Origin: Owenia fusiformis
Taxonomy: Eukaryota; Annelida; Polychaeta; Sabellida; Oweniidae
Direction of reading: 5' to 3'
DNA: 64,000 bases
Assembly: GCA_903813345.2 (NCBI GenBank)
Contig: CAIIXF020000006.1
Span: forward strand, 3,660,001-3,724,000
The notes beneath the pieces were generated by a model. It made no database searches. It saw only the letters and a list, made by a program, of their open reading frames with translations, and had not been told where the DNA came from. The position numbers and the translations under genes were made by a program. Below are positions 25,101 to 34,100 of this stretch, one piece after another. Position 1 is the stretch's first letter. Each line of letters starts with the position of its first letter.

Positions 25101-28100
25101 GCTATGACTAACATGGAGAACTTGTGACGAAACCTAAACTCTGGATAAGGTTCAGTAGTCATAACATTGGGCAAGTAAGACTTTAACGAAATGTTATTCG
25201 TTTGTTTGTCAGCTGAAGTTTTTCTTTGTTTGAGTTTATGACTAACGGTATGTTGAAACATTTGTTCAGTATATGAGAGGCGACATTCTCCAAACTCCGT
25301 GAGCCAACTGCTACATTTAGCTTTCTTTAACCAGAGTTGCCGTTCAGCACTGTTAAGTTTATGTACTTGACTGAGATGTGTGTTAATCGTTTTTAAATCC
25401 CTTTTTCCGCAAATGGGACAGGATTTACGATTCATATACGGCATGATATGTTGCGTGATCAAATGAGCTTTTTATAGTGATGGAAATGAAAGTGTCACTG
25501 TATTTTATAGCTTCTTCTAAACAAGTGTGTTCTGAAAATGTCCTCAAGAGGCCATCACGTTAGTTCTATATGGATTCTATTGTGGTTCTATTCGAATTCG
25601 CCAGTTGTTCTGTATGACTTTTGTATGGATTCTCCTGGGGTTCTCTATGGATTCTCCTGGGGTTCTCTATAGATTCTCATGGGGTTCTCTATGGGTTCTC
25701 TATGGATTCTCCTGGGATTCTGAATGGATTCTCCTGGGATTCTGAATGGATTCTCCTGGGATTCTGAATGGATTCTCCTGGGATTCTGAATGGATTCTCC
25801 TGGGATTCTGAATGGATTCTCCTGGGATTCTGAATGGATTCTCCTGGAATTCTGAATGGATTCTCATAGGGTTCTGTATGGGTTCTCCTGGGGTTCTGAA
25901 CGGATTCTCCTGGGGTTCTCTCAGGGTTCTGAACGGATTCTCCTGGGGTTCTGTATGGGTTCTCAAAGTACTCTGTTTATGAAAGAAGAAGAAGTGGAAA
26001 TGTTGTGTATATCATTGATTATTGTTTATTTGTTCTTTTTGGGAATATTGTATGGTCTATACAAGGCCCTTTTAATTTTCTTCTTTTTTAACTTAGCCTT
26101 GACGTTATCATCATCATCATCATCATCATCCCTATGTTTATGTTTGTATACCTTTGGACCATGCAGATTATGTTCTTCAACATATTTCTTTCGACGCTCA
26201 ATTTGGGCTTTAGCTCTATCTACCACTGCTTGCATGGGAGATACCACCTGTATTGGTTCTTTAATGGTATTGACAACTATCAATCTCATTCGTTTACCTC
26301 CAAATCCCTTTTGATTGCTCCTTCCTGCTTTTATTATTCTTTGCCACTTTTCAGCATCGTTTACCACGGGTACGACCTTCATTGTTTTCATGATGTGACT
26401 CGATTGAAGAACAAGAGGTAATATGGTTGGTATTTTTTCTTCATGACATTATATACTCGGGGATAAATATTAGGTCACATTTGAGGTCCAAACGGTTTAA
26501 ATAGATTATCAAATTTGTAACATGAATGATGTGGTGACCTTGAGGTTTTACCGCTTTACATTATGTTTGATCATATAAATTATATTCTTTATTATTTTCA
26601 CAGTTAAATTCAGAATGATATAATGTTTCTCAAATATTAGGTCTATCTAAATAAAATAAAATTCATTAAATTTATTTAATATGATGGTATTTAAAAGAAG
26701 GTCTATGTATCACAAGTGCAATGATACGGGTATACAAAGTCATTTCAAGAGCGTGTAAATACTGGACTAGTAAGCCACACTTCACTTTGTTTATAAACCA
26801 CTAAAACAAAACAACACAGCGTTCTTAACATAAACAATACTGCTTACCAATTATAAGATTAACTCGCTTGTCCTCGAAGCATCATAAGCATCATCGTGTT
26901 ACAGGTCAAAGTTTGGTAGGCTAGACTGAATTACATGACAGCTGATAACTATATATGAGCTTCTGTAGAACATTAAGTTAAACGATATTGAGGGCGTATT
27001 TTTGTACATGCTTTTTTGACCGCAGGCAAGATTTTAATCTTAAAAATTAGCTAGATCATGGTTATACCACAATAGGATGGCGCTAAATACCGCTGTGTAA
27101 AACAATACTATTGAATAATAAACAACTGTTACAATTTCACTTGCACCTCGGTTAAACAAAAATACAGTGTAAACCTCTCTCACGTTGAACTATGAACTAG
27201 TTGTGAATATGTATAACAAAAAATATGGATTCTTAAAATGAACAGTATTTAAGGATCATGTTAGATATAGCACGACCCGGTAAGTTAAATTTATAGAACA
27301 TTTTTATCATACAGTCTATACGATTTCAACCAGTTTTAACCGGATGTTGAGGGAAATCTCATCGATGAGGCAACGTTGAAACGTTCTGAAATCGTCTAAA
27401 CGTTCGAAAAACGTTGGTATCAACTCTGACGGCACGAAAACGTTCGGAAATTCCATCGATGACGTAGTTGATGAAAACGGGGAATACCCTTGAGCGAAAC
27501 GAAATGGACTCTTTCTGTATACTACTGTAACAACTAGCCTAATTTGGGTAGTGTGGATGGTTGTTATTTATTTTATTAGGCTAGGTCACTTCGAGGGATA
27601 CTTGGTGCACATTAAATGCACGTGATGATATAGCGACACAACATCGAATATAAAATAAACACACATATATTGTTGCTTATCCAGCCCAAAAATGTATACA
27701 GAATAAATCGGTGTAAATTAAGTTGTAAAGAGACGACTTGAAAGTCCTTTGTTTATGTGAAATATCAAAGTTTATATTAAAGAGTGTCTATCTTTCTGAC
27801 ATCAGTTATATCTTCTAAGTTTCTGGACATCAGTTATATGAAATATTCCAAGTTTCTAGACATCAGTAGTTGAAATATTCTAAGTTTCTAGACATCAATT
27901 ATATGAAATATTCCAAGTTTCCAGACATCAGTAATCGAAATATTCTAAGTTTCTGGACATCATCGGTAGGGAATATTCTATCTTTCTGACGTCGGTTTTA
28001 TCTTCTAAGTTCCTGGACATCAGTTACACGAAATATTCCAAGTTTCTAGACATCAGTCGTTGAAATATTCTAAGTTTCTGGACATCAGCAATCGAAATAT

Positions 28101-31100
28101 TCTAAGTTTCTGGACATCATTGGTCGAGAATATTCTATCTTTCTGACATCAGTTATTTCTTCTAAGTTTCTGGACATCAATTGTCGAGAATATTCTATCT
28201 TTCTGGGATGTCGTAAATATTCTAAGTTTCTGGACATCAGTTGCCGGGAATATTCTATCTTTCTGACATCAGTTGCTGGGAATATTCTATCTTTCTGGGA
28301 TGTCGTAAATATTCTAAGTTTCTGGACATCAGTTACCGGGAATATTCTATCTTTCTGACATCAGTTATATCTTCTAAGTTTCTGGACATCAATTGTCGAG
28401 AATATTCTATCTTTCTGGGATGTCGTAAATATTCTAAGTTTCTGGACATCAGTTGCCGGGAATATTCTATCTTTCTGACATCAGTTGCTGGGAATATTCT
28501 ATCTTTCTGGGATGTCGTAAATATTCTAAGTTTCTCAGCCTCTTAGTCCCTCGTCTGTAGATGAGACACTGACATAGGAGCTCCTTCCTCTTCAAAAGTT
28601 GTGTACGTGTCTGCTAGGAGCGATCAGTGCTCTGTATTTATACCCCAGACAGGTTTTGCACACGAACCTAACAAGTGATTAATGGGCTGATGCAATACCT
28701 AGTCAGTCACTAGAATCCCAGGCAGGATACCACTAGTGCAAAATAAACAACCATGATGCAATGAGGAAATAACTTTTGCAAAATAAATGGCTTTGCCTAG
28801 CAATCACGATTTCTGCTGTTTAACACAAAACGAACACATATCTTGTAACGTATTAGCTAGATTAAGATATAAACTAGATAAATATAACAAAAACCAATCA
28901 TCATTGGCTCTAATTATGGTGAAATTGCAAGGAAAAACGAGTAAGTGAATGTAGGTCAGCAGGAAGTGAGAAAAATGTACAGATAAAAACAAAAATAAAT
29001 CTCACAGAAAATAGCAGTAAAACGACTCCCTGTACATCTAAAGTGTTCCATACCTTAATGTAAGTATAACACCTATCAACCTTGACTGGAAAACACTTTC
29101 CTACTGTCAAAACTGTCTGAACTGCTAAAAATGGTACTGGACTCGAAAAATAAAAAATTGAAAATTAAAAATTTGTTACACTCCTCCCATCCAATGATTT
29201 TGGTGTTTACAACACCAAGCCTAAGTACATAAAAAGATAACAAATTTTTCATAACTAGATATTTTCTAAAAATATAACCTGCCAGATATACTTAACCCCA
29301 GGGTCAACTAGCTGCAACTACAATGCACAACAAAAGTTCGGAAACCTAAACTCATTAAATGCTGGTATCTCAAAACTTAACACTAAATATCTAACTACCT
29401 ACTTAATACAAATGTCTAACTACTATGTACAAAAACCTTTCAGTTTTAACTCTCAGCTAATTGTTAAGTATGAATACAAAATTATACTCATGCTAAATGT
29501 CTCGTTCAAGGCTCAACTCTCTGGTTAGGGCTTCACTCTATGGGAATGACAATGATCCCTCCAGTTGCCATCCAAGTCACGCTCAGGTTGAGTCCTCCAA
29601 TGTCTCATTCTATAAATTTTGGATAGGGGTGCTTTAGCTGAGTAAGTTCTGGGTTCCTCATCCGTACTGTCAATTCTAAGGTTGTAGTCTTCACTTAGCC
29701 CAGACACTTCACAACATCTTTTGTTCCTGGCACATCTATGTCCTCTGAAGCTGAAAAAACCAGCTAGATCCGCAGCTGTCCTCCTAGATGATCTCTTGGG
29801 AGGTGTCGATCTGTCTCTCGGCCCTAATCTTTCACGTCGATCTACCTCTCTGTATTTGACTTCACTCGCTTGATCTTTAGGCACTCCTGAGTCTATAGGG
29901 TGATCAGCAAAACCTCCTTGATTCTCTGACTCAAATGTCATTTTACACTGGCGATAGTTCAATACAGCTCCAGAGGCAGCTAAGTAATCTGTGCCTAAGA
30001 TTCCGTCAAAGTCGATATCAGCCACAACAACCTCTATGTTCTCTATATGGCCATCAATGTTAACCTCAAGACATGTAACACCTTTCATACGCAGTGGTTG
30101 TCCACCAGCTTGCAAGATAACTCTCTTAGGCGACTCAAGCTTGGGTCTTCTGTGTTTAGGTATATTCTGGTAGACCTTTGAACTCATGATAGTACTAGCT
30201 GCTCCAGAGTCAACTAAAAATGAAACATTGGTGTCGCAAACTGTACCATGTGCCACTATCTTCTGAGTGTCCTTGGAAGACTTAACATCATTCCCCTGCA
30301 GAGAAAGAAATTTAATGGTAGCAATCTGGCTAGATCTCTCCTGTGCTGTTTTATCTCGCTCTTCGACACGCTTCCTTGAATAACAATCAGCTATCCGGTG
30401 ACCAGGCTTGTGACAATAGAAACATTTAGGTCTATTGTTCATGTTCTCCCTATTTGTAGATTCCAATCTGGTTAACTTCATCAGGTCAACCATTTTCTCC
30501 AGGTTCTTGGTGCAAGTTTCTTGCACAGCTTGTTGCATTTGTTCTATCATTTGAGCCATCTTCTGGAACACATCTTCCTTATCATCAGGAGTACTTACAG
30601 AGTTGCAGTACTCTTCCTCGGAATCGATGAAGTTCACCCTTAACTTTGGTTTTTGGCCTTTCCTTATTCGTTCTGATTCTAGAAACGACTCCTCCTTGAG
30701 GGCTACTTCTATGGCCTTATCGAGTGTAATACATTCCTTCAAGTGTATTGTTCGTCTTATATCATCATCCTGAATAGCTTGCTCAAAACTCCGTCTCGCT
30801 AGGCGATCTTGGGCTGACTGGCTCATCTCCGGATAAGCTAAGGCTGTGAGCCTGCGGATGTCCTGGCCCAATGCCGGAAGGGATTCCTTTGGTTTTCGAA
30901 TTCGGCCAACTAACTCTGCCTCATAGACGTCAGCTTTACCCCCAGGGCCAAAACGCTTCTCCAGGGCTAGGAGGAGTTGATCGTAGCTATAATCATGTCC
31001 CATCTCTAGCACTATTTGTTGGGCAGGTCCTCTCAGACTTGTTGCTAAGAACCTCCTCTTCTCCTCTTCCGACCATTTATTAGCCTCCCCACAAATCTCG

Positions 31101-34100
31101 AAATATGCTCTGTAATCTTGCCATGGTGTAGTTCCAGAATAAACGTCAGGTTTGATTTTGCTTTTGCCGGATTGTTGAGAAGTTCTTTTTACAAGTTTAT
31201 CACATATGTTGGAGCACATTTTGACAAGCTCTGCTGATAGATTTGAACCACGAAGGCTATCATCATTTTCCAATCTGTCCACTGGACCAGCTGGCTTTGG
31301 ACTAGGATATCTCTTCGTTGGTGAATCCTTTGGTTGATTAAACGGCTCTTCCCTCTGGTATGGAGAAACGTTTTGGGCAGAAGTGAAATCAGCAAGGTCA
31401 TCCCCTGATTTGTTCTCAATTCGACCACAACCTTCTAAATCTTCAAGTTGCTGGCTGAATTCCTGGCTATTATCCTCCATCAACTTTGTACCAAGTTTCA
31501 ATGAAACTTCATCCTGCCTATGCAATTTCCAAGGCTTTGTCACATCTGAAGCCAATGGGGTAGGTGTAAAACAGTCTTCAGACCTGGTGATTGAGGTAGT
31601 TTTTGGCATTGTAGGCTGATGTTGGCTATCATCCATCAAGGAAGTCTGCATTCTGGTGACATTTCCTGCATGACGGGGGTTATCATATGATGGTGGAATA
31701 CTAGCTTGAATTTTCTCCATCTGACTCTTGATACCCTGTAGTTGTGTCTGTTGTTGATCCTGACAACGTCGAACTTGCTCTGCGATCTGGGTAATGTTGT
31801 GTACTTGAGTACTTTGAGTCTCCAATACTTGCTTCATACACTTCTGTTGGGTTTCAGCCAATTTTTGCATCTGTCTTTGTTGAGCCACCAAAGATTCACT
31901 AAACATCTCAATCCTTCTCTCAATCTTGCTTTCTATTACGTTTAAGTCTGGTCTCCTTGGATCCTCTTCTCTAAACCTCCTGGTTGATCCGCCAACAGCA
32001 GAAGAAGTTAAAGGAAATCTTTGTCTTCCTTGGGGATCTCTTCTTTGAGAGATGGGGTCAAATGGCGTCTCAAGTTCTGACAGTACACCTCCTGTCAAAT
32101 ATCCTGTACTCGATAAACTGGGCAACCCTCTCTGCTCAGTATTAATCTCAGTCATTTTGAGTCTGGCTCCTTCTGCCAGGGTGACCTTTCCAGGGGACTG
32201 TTCCTGTTCCGCATTATCTTCTATCACTGGTGCTGTCTCATCAGCGGCTGTTGGATTATCAATTTCCATATCATCTGACTTGAAAAACACTGTTTTCTCC
32301 AGGTCCCCCTCAGTTAGGTCCTCAAAAGCTGGATGAGGTGGTAGGTCAAGTCCTTGTTCCATATTCGAATATTGTATTACTAATCAACACAATCCCACCA
32401 CTGCCACCAATGTAACAACTAGCCTAATTTGGGTAGTGTGGATGGTTGTTATTTATTTTATTAGGCTAGGTCACTTCGAGGGATACTTGGTGCACATTAA
32501 ATGCACGTGATGATATAGCGACACAACATCGAATATAAAATAAACACACATATATTGTTGCTTATCCAGCCCAAAAATGTATACAGAATAAATCGGTGTA
32601 AATTAAGTTGTAAAGAGACGACTTGAAAGTCCTTTGTTTATGTGAAATATCAAAGTTTATATTAAAGAGTGTCTATCTTTCTGACATCAGTTATATCTTC
32701 TAAGTTTCTGGACATCAGTTATATGAAATATTCCAAGTTTCTAGACATCAGTAGTTGAAATATTCTAAGTTTCTAGACATCAATTATATGAAATATTCCA
32801 AGTTTCCAGACATCAGTAATCGAAATATTCTAAGTTTCTGGACATCATCGGTAGGGAATATTCTATCTTTCTGACGTCGGTTTTATCTTCTAAGTTCCTG
32901 GACATCAGTTACACGAAATATTCCAAGTTTCTAGACATCAGTCGTTGAAATATTCTAAGTTTCTGGACATCAGCAATCGAAATATTCTAAGTTTCTGGAC
33001 ATCATTGGTCGAGAATATTCTATCTTTCTGACATCAGTTATTTCTTCTAAGTTTCTGGACATCAATTGTCGAGAATATTCTATCTTTCTGGGATGTCGTA
33101 AATATTCTAAGTTTCTGGACATCAGTTGCCGGGAATATTCTATCTTTCTGACATCAGTTGCTGGGAATATTCTATCTTTCTGGGATGTCGTAAATATTCT
33201 AAGTTTCTGGACATCAGTTACCGGGAATATTCTATCTTTCTGACATCAGTTATATCTTCTAAGTTTCTGGACATCAATTGTCGAGAATATTCTATCTTTC
33301 TGGGATGTCGTAAATATTCTAAGTTTCTGGACATCAGTTGCCGGGAATATTCTATCTTTCTGACATCAGTTGCTGGGAATATTCTATCTTTCTGGGATGT
33401 CGTAAATATTCTAAGTTTCTCAGCCTCTTAGTCCCTCGTCTGTAGATGAGACACTGACATAGGAGCTCCTTCCTCTTCAAAAGTTGTGTACGTGTCTGCT
33501 AGGAGCGATCAGTGCTCTGTATTTATACCCCAGACAGGTTTTGCACAAGAACCTAACAAGTGATTAATGGGCTGATGCAATACCTAGTCAGTCACTAGAA
33601 TCCCAGGCAGGATACCACTAGTGCAAAATAAACAACCATGATGCAATGAGGAAATAACTTTTGCAAAATAAATGGCTTTGCCTAGCAATCACGATTTCTG
33701 CTGTTTAACACAAAACGAACACATATCTTGTAACGTATTAGCTAGATTAAGATATAAACTAGATAAATATAACAAAAACCAATCATCATTGGCTCTAATT
33801 ATGGTGAAATTGCAAGGAAAAACGAGTAAGTGAATGTAGGTCAGCAGGAAGTGAGAAAAATGTACAGATAAAAACAAAAATAAATCTCACAGAAAATAGC
33901 AGTAAAACGACTCCCTGTACATCTAAAGTGTTCCATACCTTAATGTAAGTATAACACCTATCAACCTTGACTGGAAAACACTTTCCTACTGTCAAAACTG
34001 TCTGAACTGCTAAAAATGGTACTGGACTCGAAAAATAAAAAATTGAAAATTAAAAATTTGTTACACTACGATAGTTTAGGATTATACCGAATTGACCCCT

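Larger units (their letters stand above)
27526..34065 (-). mobile_element. LTR retrotransposon 2, gag-protease only (non-autonomous)
   Basis: Direct repeats of 1655 bases (27,526-29,180 and 32,411-34,065) start TGTAAC and end GTTACA, with only one difference noticed (28,651 region against 33,546). A 4-bp duplication, ctac, flanks it (27,522-27,525 and 34,066-34,069), and removing the insert restores the Polinton TIR exactly. Read on the minus strand, the order is LTR, tRNA-Leu-like primer site, Gag-protease ORF, purine tract, LTR. No reverse transcriptase, RNase H or integrase is present in the 3.2 kb between the LTRs. Recent insertion. Confidence 0.93.

Noticed and set aside
25700-26314. ORFs of QENPFRIPG repeats (minus) and an overlapping 152-residue plus-strand ORF
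   Set aside because: The first is minisatellite periodicity. The second is antisense to the minisatellite and the small basic ORF.
26101-26391. Acidic run in the small Polinton protein read as a host acidic protein
   Set aside because: The Asp run comes from a (tca)n microsatellite inside the element, so it does not define a family.
28241-28546. 101-residue ORF of YSIFLGCRKYSKFLDIS repeats, present twice
   Set aside because: It lies wholly inside the LTR tandem repeat. Its second occurrence (33,126-33,431) is simply the other LTR.
32392-32410. A tRNA-Leu gene fragment
   Set aside because: Only the 18-base complement of a tRNA 3' end is present, immediately next to an LTR. It is a primer-binding site, not a tRNA gene.
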